Assembly: GCA_963792385.1 (NCBI GenBank)
Contig: CAWBVZ010000004.1
Coordinates: 682,001 to 746,000 of the forward strand
Length of the DNA stretch: 64,000 nt
Direction: 5' to 3'
Source of the DNA: DASSUW01 sp963792385
GTDB lineage: Bacteria; Actinomycetota; Thermoleophilia; Solirubrobacterales; Solirubrobacteraceae
Shown piece after piece: positions 15,763-24,620 of the stretch. Position 1 is the first letter of the stretch. Each line of letters opens with the position of its first letter. The notes below the pieces were generated by a model. The model was not told the DNA's origin. It worked only from the letters and a program-made list of their open reading frames with translations, and ran no database searches. A program made the translations under genes and the position numbers.

Positions 15763-16578
15763 TTACGGCAGGAGCGGTCCGCGGAACGCCTCGGTGCCCG
15801 TGGCGAGCGTCACGTCGGGGCCGCCGTGCGACTCCATGTAGGCCAGCTCGTGCGACAGGTCGCCGACGCCGTTGCCGCCCGCGACCGGCGCGATCTGGAG
15901 CGTGCTGAGCACGCCGAAGGCCTTGCCCTGACGGTCCATGAACCCGCTGCCGGAGTCACCCGGGATGCCGGGGCTGACGGTGTAGACGGTGTGGTTCCAG
16001 CCGCCCGCGTCCTGGCCCAGGCTCAGGCCCTCCTTCGGCGACAGCTGGGTGATGCCGAAGCGCAGCGACGAGTTGCCGTACGAGATCACCTTGTCGCCCT
16101 GCGCCGTCGTAGCGCCGAGGCCGGTCGGGCCGCCCCAGAACGGGACGCTCGGGTTGACCTTGCCGTAGTCCGCCGGGTTGAGCTTGATCAGCGCGATGTC
16201 GTTGTACTGGCAGGTATCCGGATCGGTCTCGCCGTTCGCCTGCATGGTCACCCACGACGAGTAGACGATCGAGCCCGGCTGGCTGGCGCCCTCGACGGTC
16301 ACGGGCGTGCCGACCGGCAGCGAGCCGGCGTCGCAGCCGTTGGTCGCGGTGTTGCCGTCGGTCCCGGCACAGTGTGCCGCCTGGCCGATGTACACGTTGT
16401 TCGCGGCATCGAAGAACACGAAGTTGGACGTGCACTGCCCGCCGTTGGTGTCCGTCTGCACGCCAGGATGCACCGGCGCGGTGGCCGCTGGGGCCCACGT
16501 AGGTGCGGCCGTGGCGGAGCCGGCGGCCGCCAGCGCGGCAACACCGGTGACGGCGCAGGCAAGGATGAATCGACGCAT
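15763..16578 (-). CDS. secreted chymotrypsin-like (S1) serine protease
   Basis: 271-residue secreted protein. A signal peptide covers about residues 1-25 (MRRFILACAVTGVAALAAAG, cleavage near ATAA). The catalytic triad is visible: His69 in QAAHC, Asp127 in YNDIALIKL and Ser209 in GIPGDSGSGF. Cys pairs (49/70, 82/123) may form disulfides. GGGAGG six bases before the ATG is a clear ribosome binding site. It stands alone between two hairpin/intergenic boundaries. The substrate is unknown; such proteases serve extracellular protein breakdown. Confidence 0.85.
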   Translation of the reverse strand: MRRFILACAVTGVAALAAAGSATAAPTWAPAATAPVHPGVQTDTNGGQCTSNFVFFDAANNVYIGQAAHCAGTDGNTATNGCDAGSLPVGTPVTVEGASQPGSIVYSSWVTMQANGETDPDTCQYNDIALIKLNPADYGKVNPSVPFWGGPTGLGATTAQGDKVISYGNSSLRFGITQLSPKEGLSLGQDAGGWNHTVYTVSPGIPGDSGSGFMDRQGKAFGVLSTLQIAPVAGGNGVGDLSHELAYMESHGGPDVTLATGTEAFRGPLLP

Positions 16579-16672
16579 TCGCTACCTCCCGAGAAGCGAT
16601 CAGAACGAATCTGTAGAGCGCCAACGCAGGTCCCCGCCCAAACTTGCGCTGGCTAGGGTGTACCCCCGGCCG

Positions 16673-17770
16673 ATGTCAGTACCCCTTTTCGACACACGTA
16701 CGCCCGTCGCCCCGCTGCGCGGCGAGATCGACGCGAAGCTCGCCGCGATGATCGACGCCAGCAGCTTCATCCTCGGTCCCGAGGTGAAGGCGTTCGAGGA
16801 CGAGTTCGCCGCCTATGTCGGCGCCCGCCACGCGATCGGCGTCGCGAACGGGACCGATGCGCTGACGCTCGCGCTGCGCGCGCTCGGCGTCGGCCCCGGC
16901 GACGAGGTCGTGGTCCCGTCGTTCACGTTCTACGCGTCCGCCGAGGCGGTACCGCCGACGGGGGCGCGCCCGGTGTTCTGCGACGTCGACCCCGAGACAT
17001 TCTGCGTGACCGCCGACACCGTGCGCGCGGCGCTGACGCCGCGCACGAAGGCGGTGATGGTCGTCCACCTGTTCGGCAACGTCGCTCCGGTGGCGGAGAT
17101 CGAGGCGCTCGGCGTGCCGGTGCTGGAGGATGCCGCGCAGGCCGCCGGCTCGAAGGCGTCCGAAGGCCGCCCCGGCGCACTCGGCACGGCGGCGACGTTC
17201 TCGTTCTTCCCGTCCAAGAACCTCGGTGCCTTCGGCGACGGCGGCGCGGTGGTAACGAGCGACGACGAGGTCGCCGAGCGCGTGCGGATGCTGCGCTTCC
17301 ACGGCTCGCGTGACAAGCAGACGTTCGAGCTGGTCGGCTACAACTCGCGCCTCGACGAATTGCAGGCGGGGATCCTGCGCGTGCAGCTCCCGCACCTGGA
17401 CGACTGGGCCGACGGCCGCCGCGCCGCCGCCGCGCACTACCGCGACGAAGGCCTCGGCGAGCTCGTCGACCTGCCGCTCCCGGTCAACGGCTGCGAGCCG
17501 GCGTGGCACTTGTTCGTGATCCGGCACCAGCGCGCCGACGAGCTGGCAGCCGCGCTGAAGGCGGCCGGGATCGGCCACAAGGCCTACTACCGCGTGCCGA
17601 CGCACCTTCAGCCGTCGATGCGCGACTTCGCGCCCGCCGGCGAGCTGCCGGGCACGACCGAGGCCGCGCGCACCCATCTGGCGATCCCGATGAGCCCGGT
17701 GCTCTCGCGCGAGCAGGCCGCCGAGGTCGTCGCCGCGGTGCGCGATGCGGGTCTGGGTCGACCTCACTAA
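16673..17770 (+). CDS. DegT/DnrJ/EryC1/StrS nucleotide-sugar aminotransferase
   Basis: 365-residue PLP-dependent aminotransferase making an amino sugar from a ketosugar nucleotide. Motifs: GVANGTDALTLAL (phosphate binding), VPSFTFYASAEAV, VLEDAAQAAGS (Asp to pyridine N), and FSFFPSKNLGAFGDGG with the Schiff-base Lys. The ATG is the first in frame matching family length; TAGGGT lies 13 bases before it. It overlaps the following DUF354 gene by 26 bases. With the dehydratase two genes on, it forms a likely 4-keto-to-amino sugar route. Confidence 0.9.
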   Translation: MSVPLFDTRTPVAPLRGEIDAKLAAMIDASSFILGPEVKAFEDEFAAYVGARHAIGVANGTDALTLALRALGVGPGDEVVVPSFTFYASAEAVPPTGARPVFCDVDPETFCVTADTVRAALTPRTKAVMVVHLFGNVAPVAEIEALGVPVLEDAAQAAGSKASEGRPGALGTAATFSFFPSKNLGAFGDGGAVVTSDDEVAERVRMLRFHGSRDKQTFELVGYNSRLDELQAGILRVQLPHLDDWADGRRAAAAHYRDEGLGELVDLPLPVNGCEPAWHLFVIRHQRADELAAALKAAGIGHKAYYRVPTHLQPSMRDFAPAGELPGTTEAARTHLAIPMSPVLSREQAAEVVAAVRDAGLGRPH

Positions 17771-18761
17771 CTCGCCTCACGTGCTCGTCATGCGCCCGAT
17801 CGTGCGGGTGCTCGAGCAACGCGGCGCCGAGGTGCTGATCACCGCGCGGGACTTCGCGCAGACGCTCGGCCTGGCCAAGCGCCACGGCCTCGCGGTCGAG
17901 CCGATCGGCCACCACCGCGGCGGCCGCCTGGCCGCCAAGGGGCTCGGCCTGCTGTCGCGGTCGGCGGCGCTCGCGCGGTGGGCGCGCGGGCGGCGGATCG
18001 ACATCGCGCTCGGCCACGGGTCGAACGACGTCACGGTCGCCGCGCGGCTGCTCGGCATCCCGAGCGCGACCGCGTTCGACTACGAGTGGGCGAAGGTCCA
18101 GCACACGGTCAACTGCCGGCTCGTGCGCGCCGTCGTCGTGCCGGACGCGATCCCGCCCGAGCGTCTGCGCCGCTACGGCGCCACCGACGCCAAGCTGCGG
18201 CGGTACCCGGGGCTCAAGGAGGAGTACTACCTGGCGGACTTCGAGCCCGACCCGGCGGTGCTCGACGAGCTCGGGCTCGATCCACAGCGGCCGATCGCGG
18301 TCGTGCGCACCCCGCCCGCCGTCTCGCTCTACCACCGGTTCGAGAACCCGCTGTTCGCGCAGGTGCTCGACCGCCTGCGCGGCGAGCAGACCGTCGTGCT
18401 CCCGCGCACGCCCGAGCAGCGCGCCGAGCTCGGCGGGTTCATCGTCCCCGAGCAGGCGATCGACGCGCAGTCGCTGGTCGCGTACGCGGATCTGGTGATT
18501 TCGGCGGGCGGCACGATGAACCGTGAGGCGGTGGCGCTCGGCACGCCCGTGTGGACCACGTTCGAGGGTCGACTCGGGGCCGTCGACGAGGCGCTGATCG
18601 CGGACGGGCGGATGCATCGACTGGTCCGCGCCGACGGCGTTGCACTGGAAAAGCGCACGGCAGCGACGGCGGAGCGGATCCGTCGCGATCCGGCCGTGCT
18701 GGCCGACATGCTGCTGTCGCCGATCGGCGGTCTTGCCGCCAGCGACCGCGGACAGCCCTAG
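17745..18761 (+). CDS. DUF354 protein (GT-B-like, surface polysaccharide context)
   Basis: 338-residue protein recognised as DUF354: starts RVWVDLTNSPHVLVMRPIV and has GHGSNDVTVAARLLGIPSATAFDYEWA in the N-terminal domain and ISAGGTMNREAVALGTPVWTTF near the C-terminus, the latter like the donor site of GT-B epimerase/transferase folds (UDP-GlcNAc 2-epimerase, MurG). It overlaps the aminotransferase by 26 bases and the following gene's -10 box covers its stop. Its precise reaction is unproven; an archaeal/bacterial surface glycan function is usual. Confidence 0.8.
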   Translation: MRVWVDLTNSPHVLVMRPIVRVLEQRGAEVLITARDFAQTLGLAKRHGLAVEPIGHHRGGRLAAKGLGLLSRSAALARWARGRRIDIALGHGSNDVTVAARLLGIPSATAFDYEWAKVQHTVNCRLVRAVVVPDAIPPERLRRYGATDAKLRRYPGLKEEYYLADFEPDPAVLDELGLDPQRPIAVVRTPPAVSLYHRFENPLFAQVLDRLRGEQTVVLPRTPEQRAELGGFIVPEQAIDAQSLVAYADLVISAGGTMNREAVALGTPVWTTFEGRLGAVDEALIADGRMHRLVRADGVALEKRTAATAERIRRDPAVLADMLLSPIGGLAASDRGQP

Positions 18762-18764
18762 AAT
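18759..18764 (+). promoter_or_regulatory. -10 box (TAGAAT) before the dehydratase
   Basis: TAGAAT overlapping the stop codon of the upstream gene, eight bases before the ATG at 18773. A leaderless promoter inside an apparent operon. Confidence 0.5.
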
Positions 18765-18772
18765 CACCCGCG

Positions 18773-20774
18773 ATGCGCCGCCGGATCCGCTCCGCGGCCT
18801 TTCCCGTCCACCGCCATGCACTCCCGCAGGTCGCGTTGGACGCGGGGCTGGTCGCGCTCTCGTACTTCCTTGCGTACCGTCTCCGGTTCGACGGCGGCGT
18901 CCCCCCGCGCTACGACGACCTGTTCGCTCGCACGATCACGTTCGTGATCTGCGGCAGCGTCGGGGTGTTCACGCTGTTCGGGCTCTACCGGCACTGGATG
19001 CGCTACTCGTCGCAGCGCGAGTACCTCCAGATCGCGCAGGCCGTCGCGGTCGCCGTGTTCGCGCTCGTCGGCTACGTCGCGGTCGTGCAGCCGAAGCTGA
19101 TCTTCACGCCCGAGGGCTACGTGACGGTCACGGTCCCGACCGGCGTGCTCGTCCTCTTCGGGTTGCTGCTGCTGGTCTTCATGGGCGCGGTTCGGTACAT
19201 GACGCACCTCGTCTACGAGCGGCCGCTGCGCGGCTACCGCGCGCGCCGCGGCGCGCGCTCGGTGCTGATCGTCGGCGCCGGCGACGGCGGCCGGCTGCTG
19301 CTGCGCGAGATCCTGCGCAACCCCGACCTCGGCTTCCGGCCGGTCGGCTTCGTCGACGACGACGACCGCAAGCAGCGCGCTCGCATCGACCGCGGGCTGG
19401 AGGTGCTCGGCACGACGCTACGACCTGCCACGCGTGCTCGAAGACGTCGAGCCCGACGAGGTCCTGATCGCGATCCCCTCCGCGCCCGGCACGCTGCGCG
19501 CGCGGGTGGTCACCGCGTGCCGCGCGCGCGGCGTCCCGGTACGCACGATGCCGACCGTGTTCGAGCTGCTGCAGAACGGCGCGCAACTCGTTCGTCAGGT
19601 ACGCGAGGTGCGGGTGGAGGACGTGCTCGGCCGCGAGCCGGTGCTGATGGAGACCGAGGCGACCGGCGGCTACCTGACCGGGCGCTGCGTGCTCGTCACC
19701 GGCGCCGGCGGCTCGATCGGCGCCGAGCTGTCGCGGCAGATCTCACGCGTCGGCCCGAGCCGGCTGGTGCTGATCGATCATGCCGAGGACAACCTGTTCG
19801 AGATCGAGCGCGAGCTGGTGGAGGACCGCCACGCGCTCAACACCGTCGCGGTGCTCGCCGACTGCAAGGAAGAGGAGCGCATGCGGGAGGTGTTCGCCGA
19901 GCACCGCCCGACGGTCGTCTTCCACGCCGCGGCCTACAAGCATGTCGGCCTGATGGAGTCCAACCCGGTTGAGGCGGTGCGCAACAACTCGCTCGCCACG
20001 CGCGTCATGGCCCGCGTCGCCGGCGACACCGGCACGAAGGTGTTCGTGCTCGTCTCGACCGACAAGGCCGTCGCGCCCGCGACCGTGATGGGCGCGTCGA
20101 AGGCGCTCGCGGAGTGGGCCGTCGAAGCCGCCGACGCGCGCTACCCGGAGACGGCGTTCACGGCCGTGCGCTTCGGCAACGTGCTCGGCTCGTCCGGCTC
20201 GGTGGTGCCGATCTTCCGCCGCCAGATCGCCAGCGGCGGCCCGGTGACGGTCACCGATCCGGAGATGACGCGCTTCTTCATGACGATCCCGGAGGCGGTG
20301 CAGCTCGTGATCCGCTCCGGGTCGCTCGCGCGCGGCGGCGACGTGTTCGTGCTCGAGATGGGCGAGCCGGTGAACATCATGGATCTGGCGCGCGACATGA
20401 TCCGGTTCTCGAAGCTGGAGCCGGGGAAGGACATCGCGATCGAGGTCGTCGGCGCGCGCCCGGGCGAGAAGCTGCACGAGAAGCTGTTCAACACGTACGA
20501 GCAGCCGGAGCCCACGCCGGCGGCCAAGATCCTGCGCGCCCTGCGGCCGCCGGTCGACCCCGCGTGGGTCGAGGAGACGTTCAGCCAGATCGGGCTCCTG
20601 GTGCTCGAGGGAGACGCCGCCGCGCTCGCCGCGAAGGTGGCCGAGCTCGCGGCCGTGCGGGCGCCCGTGCCGCCCGTCGAGCCGGCTCCCGAGACCGGCG
20701 GTTCGCTGGTCGCCGGACCCGACACGATTCCGTCCGCGACGCCCGAGGCCGCTGGCGGCCGGGTCGCCTCCTAG
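18773..20774 (+). pseudogene. WbpM/CapD/FlaA1-type UDP-sugar 4,6-dehydratase, frameshifted
   Basis: Membrane nucleotide-sugar dehydratase/epimerase of about 666 residues if restored. It has four N-terminal membrane helices (residues about 15-140), a Rossmann domain (VLIVGAGDGGRLLLREIL) and a C-terminal extended SDR domain (LVTGAGGSIGAELSRQI; AAYKHVGLME; STDKAVAPATVMGASK with Met in place of the usual Tyr, as in WbpM). The frame breaks at about 19418. Dropping one C gives GTTYDLPRVLEDVEPDEV, a perfect join, so a one-base insertion error is likely. The reaction is C4/C6 dehydration of a UDP-HexNAc, feeding the aminotransferase at 16673. Confidence 0.85.
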
Positions 20775-20793
20775 AATCTCCGACTTCGATTTC

Positions 20794-22080
20794 ATGGACC
20801 TTCTCCTCGCGTTCTCGCTGCAGGACAAGGTCGAGAAGTACGGCGCCTATGTCGGGCTTGCCGCATTCCTCGGCCTCGCTGTGCTCTCCCTCCTCTATTT
20901 CGCGCAGGCGCGCGAGCTCAAGCGCCTGCGCGATTGGGCCGGCCGGGCCCCGGAACGCGCGCAGGAGCTCGAGGCCCGGGTGGTCGCGCAGGCCGAGGAG
21001 GCGTTGCGCGTGCCGGAGCCGGCGGCCGAACGGTCCGGCACGGTCGGTGCGGCACAGCCGGTCGCGAAGCCGGAGCCGGTCGGGGCCCCTGCCGCCGGCA
21101 ACGGCCGCCAGGCCGGAACGCCGGTGCCGATCCCGCTCGGCCCGCGCCCGGCGATCGCGGTCGCCGCTGCCGCGGCGCGTGCTGCCGCTGTGCCGCAGCC
21201 CGCAGCCGTCGCGACACAGGAGGCGCCGGAGACCGTCGTGGCGGAGAGCAGCGATGGCGACGCGCCCGCGGAGGCCGCCGCCGCCGCGCCGCTCGCGGCG
21301 CCCGAGCGGCCCGAGCAGGCGACGCCGCCGCCCGAGCCCGCACCGGAGCCCGAGCCCGAGCCCGAGGTCGCACCCGAGCCCGAAGGCACGGGCAACGGCG
21401 TCCCGGCCGAACCCGCGATCCCGCGCGCGACGCCGCGGCCGCAACCCCGGCCCACGCCCCCGCCGACTCCCGCGCCTGCGCCCGCCGCGGCGCCGCTGCG
21501 CTCCTCCACGACGCGCACGGCGTCGCCGCCGCGCCGCCGCACCGAGCGCGCCCCGGGCTCCTCGAACACGGCGCGCATCACCGCGATCACGCTCGTCGGC
21601 ATCGTCGTGCTGGCGGTCGCCGCGTTCGGCGCGACGCAGATCTTCGGCGGCGACGACCCGGCTGTCGCTCCCAACCCGACCGTCGAGCCCGGCGGCACGC
21701 CCAGCGAGGCCACGCCCAGCGCCGGCGGCGGCCAGAGCGCTGCCGCTGCCCGCCCGACCACGATCGTCGCGATCCTCAACGGCACGCCCACCGAGGGCCT
21801 GGCGAAGCGCCTGCGCGACAAGCTGGTCGCCGAGGGCTATTCCGAGCAGCAGGGCCTGATCCGGACCGGCAACAACCTCGATCAGCAGCGCCAGGATTCC
21901 GTGGTGCTGTACCGCTCCGGCAAGCGGCGGCAGGCCCGCGACGTCGCCCAGATCCTCGACATCAGCGGCATCGAGCAGATGGACGCCGACACCCAGGCGC
22001 TCGCCGACAGCACCGACAGCACGTCGAGCGGCAAGCCGTCCGACGTCGCCGTCATCGCCGGCGCGGACCAGTCTCCGTAG
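20794..22080 (+). CDS. LytR_C-domain membrane protein with Pro/Ala-rich linkers
   Basis: 428-residue protein. An N-terminal hydrophobic segment (about residues 18-35) is followed by a coiled region, a long low-complexity Ala/Pro/Glu/Arg linker (about 75-260), a second membrane helix (about 265-283) and a C-terminal LytR_C domain (VAILNGTPTEGLAKRLRDKL to about 405). LytR_C occurs in LCP ligases and in stand-alone envelope proteins; no LCP catalytic domain is present here. TAGAAT overlapping the previous stop lies 16 bases before the ATG. The next gene starts directly after the stop. Confidence 0.8.
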   Translation: MDLLLAFSLQDKVEKYGAYVGLAAFLGLAVLSLLYFAQARELKRLRDWAGRAPERAQELEARVVAQAEEALRVPEPAAERSGTVGAAQPVAKPEPVGAPAAGNGRQAGTPVPIPLGPRPAIAVAAAAARAAAVPQPAAVATQEAPETVVAESSDGDAPAEAAAAAPLAAPERPEQATPPPEPAPEPEPEPEVAPEPEGTGNGVPAEPAIPRATPRPQPRPTPPPTPAPAPAAAPLRSSTTRTASPPRRRTERAPGSSNTARITAITLVGIVVLAVAAFGATQIFGGDDPAVAPNPTVEPGGTPSEATPSAGGGQSAAAARPTTIVAILNGTPTEGLAKRLRDKLVAEGYSEQQGLIRTGNNLDQQRQDSVVLYRSGKRRQARDVAQILDISGIEQMDADTQALADSTDSTSSGKPSDVAVIAGADQSP

Positions 22081-23946
22081 GTGACCAGGCTCGCCCGCGC
22101 GGTCTTCGTCCTTCTGGTCGTCGCCACGCTTGCCGCCTTCTTCGCGGCTCAACGGATCAAGGGTGAGCCCGCCGTCGCCAAGGTGCGCGGCCTCGCGCCC
22201 GTCTTCTCGCCCAACGGCGATCGCTTCAAGGACGTCAACCGCTTCTACATCGAACTGCGCGAGCCGACCTCGATCTCGGTCGACGTCGTGGACACCGCCG
22301 GCGAGGCCGTGCGGCGGCTCGTCGACGACGCCGCGGTCGGCCCACGGGAGCCGCTGCGCCTGCGCTGGGACGGCCGCACGGACGCCGGCGAGCGCGTTCC
22401 GGACGGCCGCTACCGCGTGCGCGTGACGATCCGCCGCGAGGGCCGGTCGGTGACCGTGCCGGCGACAACGCTGGTGGACACGCGGCCGCCGCGGCCGCGG
22501 GTGAAGGAGATCCACCCGGGCGCGATCGTCGGCCCGGTGCCGGGGCCGATGGAGATCGACGTGGCTTCGATCTCGCGCCGGCTCGTGAAGCGCGCGCGCG
22601 TCTGGCGCACCGACGACGGCGCGCCGCGCGTGGTGGCCGAGCTGCCGCCGGTGGAGAACACCCGGACCATGCGCTGGGACGGCAAGGTGGAGGGCAAGCC
22701 CGCGCCACCGGGGATCTACCTCGTGCAGCTGATCGCGCGCGACCGGGCGGGCAACCGGGGCGTCACGCCCGCCAAGGTGCTGCCGGAGCGCGGCGAGTCG
22801 CGAGGCAACGCGGGCGTCACCGTGCGCACGATCGCGGCCGAGATGCCGCCACGGCCCGTGACATCCGGCCAGAAGCTGCAGGTCAACGTCGACGCCCGCG
22901 CGCGCCCGTTCCGGTGGACGCTGCGGCGGGCCGGCACTCGCCGCCCGGTGGCCTCGGGCCGCGAGGGCGCGCGCGAGCCGGTCGACCTGACGGCGCCGGG
23001 CGGCGACTCGGGCCTGTACGTGCTCGAGGTCGCGATCGGCACGCAGAAGAGCGCCGTCCCGATCCTCGTGCAGTCGCGTGAGCGCGCGAGGCTGCTGGTC
23101 GTCGTCCCGTCCATGACGTGGATCGGCACCGACCCGGTGGACGATGACCACGACGGCGTGCCGAACACGCTCGAGACGGGTCAGTCGGTGCAGTGGCCGC
23201 GCGTGATGGAGCACGGGCTGCCGGCCGACCTGTTCGAGCACGTCGCGCCGTTGCTCGTCTACCTCGACCGCGCGCACATCCGCTACGACCTCACGAGCGA
23301 TCTCGACCTCTCGCTCTCGCGCGGGCCGCGCGCGTCCGATCGCACCGGCGTGCTGCTGGCCGGCTCCGAGCGCTGGGCCACGCGCGGGTACGCGCGCCGG
23401 CTGCGGCGCTACGTGCTCGACGGCGGGCGGCTCGCGAGCTTCGGCACCGAGAGCCTGCGCCGCGGGGTGAACCTGCGGGCCAACGCGGACGGGACCGCCG
23501 GCCGCCTCACCCGGCCCACGCAGCCGACGGCCCAGGACCCGTTCGGCACGCGCCTGCAGCCTGTGCGCCACACGTCCACGCCGGTCGCGCTCGCGCTGAT
23601 CGGGGGCGAGCCGGACTATGGGCTGGTGGAAGGCCTTGCAGGCCCGCTCACCGGCTTCAACGTGCTCGAGGAGAGCGACCCGCCCGCCGCGGGCCGCGGC
23701 ACGCTGCTGGCGGCGCTCGGCGTCGAGACCGCGCCGGCGGAGGACGACGACTCCGCGATCCCGGAGGACGTGCCCGGTCCGGCACGGGCGGCGCTGGTGG
23801 CGACGCAGATCGGCAAGGGCCTGTTCATCCGCGTCGGCCTGCCCGAGTGGTCGTCCCGGCTCGACGAGCGCCCGATCTCCCAGGTCACGCGCAACATCGC
23901 CGACCTGCTGCGCAACCTCGAGCCGAAGATCCGCTCCGCCCCGTAG
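22081..23946 (+). CDS. surface/secreted protein with FlgD-type Ig-like domains
   Basis: 621-residue protein with an N-terminal membrane anchor or signal (RAVFVLLVVATLAAFFAA). Residues about 35-235 hold two FlgD-like Ig modules (FSPNGDRFKD and RWDGRTDAGERVPDGRYRVRV; then RWDGKVEGKPAPPGIYLVQLIARDRAGN). The C-terminal part (MTWIGTDPVDDDHDGVPNTL; LDRAHIRYDLTSD; YVLDGGRLASFG) resembles the N,N-dimethylformamidase beta-subunit-like/glutamine-amidotransferase-like fold. The GTG begins immediately after the upstream TAG. Role unknown, envelope-located. Confidence 0.7.
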   Translation: MTRLARAVFVLLVVATLAAFFAAQRIKGEPAVAKVRGLAPVFSPNGDRFKDVNRFYIELREPTSISVDVVDTAGEAVRRLVDDAAVGPREPLRLRWDGRTDAGERVPDGRYRVRVTIRREGRSVTVPATTLVDTRPPRPRVKEIHPGAIVGPVPGPMEIDVASISRRLVKRARVWRTDDGAPRVVAELPPVENTRTMRWDGKVEGKPAPPGIYLVQLIARDRAGNRGVTPAKVLPERGESRGNAGVTVRTIAAEMPPRPVTSGQKLQVNVDARARPFRWTLRRAGTRRPVASGREGAREPVDLTAPGGDSGLYVLEVAIGTQKSAVPILVQSRERARLLVVVPSMTWIGTDPVDDDHDGVPNTLETGQSVQWPRVMEHGLPADLFEHVAPLLVYLDRAHIRYDLTSDLDLSLSRGPRASDRTGVLLAGSERWATRGYARRLRRYVLDGGRLASFGTESLRRGVNLRANADGTAGRLTRPTQPTAQDPFGTRLQPVRHTSTPVALALIGGEPDYGLVEGLAGPLTGFNVLEESDPPAAGRGTLLAALGVETAPAEDDDSAIPEDVPGPARAALVATQIGKGLFIRVGLPEWSSRLDERPISQVTRNIADLLRNLEPKIRSAP

Positions 23947-24019
23947 AGGGGACTGTCCCCTCAACACTGCGGAGGGGACTGTCCCCTCAACACTGCGGAG
24001 GGGACAGTCCCCTTAACGC
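23946..24019. repeat. three tandem 26-bp units with palindromic core
   Basis: Units at 23946-23971, 23972-23997 and 23998-24019 (third incomplete). Each carries the palindrome GGGGACTGTCCCC (GGGGACAGTCCCC in the third), separated by TCAACACTGCGGA-type sequence. Units 1 and 2 are identical. The array fills the gap between two convergent genes and starts within the TAG of the first. Each unit could fold as a hairpin, so a bidirectional terminator or REP-like element is plausible. Confidence 0.85.
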
Positions 24020-24023
24020 GCGC

Positions 24024-24620
24024 TCAACGTACGTCGGTACGTTCGGAGCCGAGCCGGCCGCTCTCGATCCCTAGCGCCTCCATCCGCTCCCACAGCGGCA
24101 GGTTCTGCGTGTGGGCGGGTGCGTCGGAGCGCTCGAACTCCATGGCGGCGCGTGTGCGCGCGAGCGCGTGCAGCGTGCTCAGGCGGTCGCCCTCCGGCTC
24201 GCCCGCCGGGCCGTACCAGATCTCGGCGTCGGGGTAGACGTTCACGAGCGCCCGTGCGAGCGGGTACTGGAGCGGGTCGAAGACGACGAGCGCTCGCGGG
24301 GTCCCCGGCAGGCGCATCCGGCGGGCCTGCACGGTCGTGACAGCGTCCGCGAACGCCTCTCCGAGGCGCGCCGCCCCCATGTACGACAGCCGCGGCGGGT
24401 CGACGGCGGCCACGCCCGGTGCGGTCAGCAGGTCCTCGGCGCGCTCGCGCAACTCGAAGACCTCGAGCGGCGCCGGCAGCAGCAGCAGGCACAGCGCCCG
24501 CTCCTCGGCGAACAGCTCGTCGATGCCCTCCGCGGTTCGCCCCCAACCGAGCACGCCGCCGCGCCGGCGCGGGAGGTGGCTGCCGCTGCGCCAGCCGTAG
24601 CCGCCACCGGGATCGGTCAT
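24024..24620 (-). CDS. conserved hypothetical protein
   Basis: 198-residue protein not recognised. It starts with Gly/Arg-rich sequence, then has an alpha/beta-like pattern: ALCLLLLPAPLEVFELRERA, RALVVFDPLQYPLARALVN and VYPDAEIWYGP. No signal peptide or membrane segment. The ATG overlaps the LtrA-family gene stop by ATGA, so it is the last gene of a leftward unit with LtrA and a GT2 protein. The pattern is weakly reminiscent of a nucleotide-binding fold, but no catalytic motif stands out. Confidence 0.6.
   Translation of the reverse strand: MTDPGGGYGWRSGSHLPRRRGGVLGWGRTAEGIDELFAEERALCLLLLPAPLEVFELRERAEDLLTAPGVAAVDPPRLSYMGAARLGEAFADAVTTVQARRMRLPGTPRALVVFDPLQYPLARALVNVYPDAEIWYGPAGEPEGDRLSTLHALARTRAAMEFERSDAPAHTQNLPLWERMEALGIESGRLGSERTDVR

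Noticed and set aside
20581..23967. 1128-residue leftward open frame
   Set aside because: Antisense to the LytR_C and Ig-like surface genes; Arg/Gly/Val-rich composition typical of GC-rich shadow frames and no domain.
23946..24019. Possible CRISPR array
   Set aside because: Units are contiguous without unique spacers, each is palindromic, and there are no cas genes.
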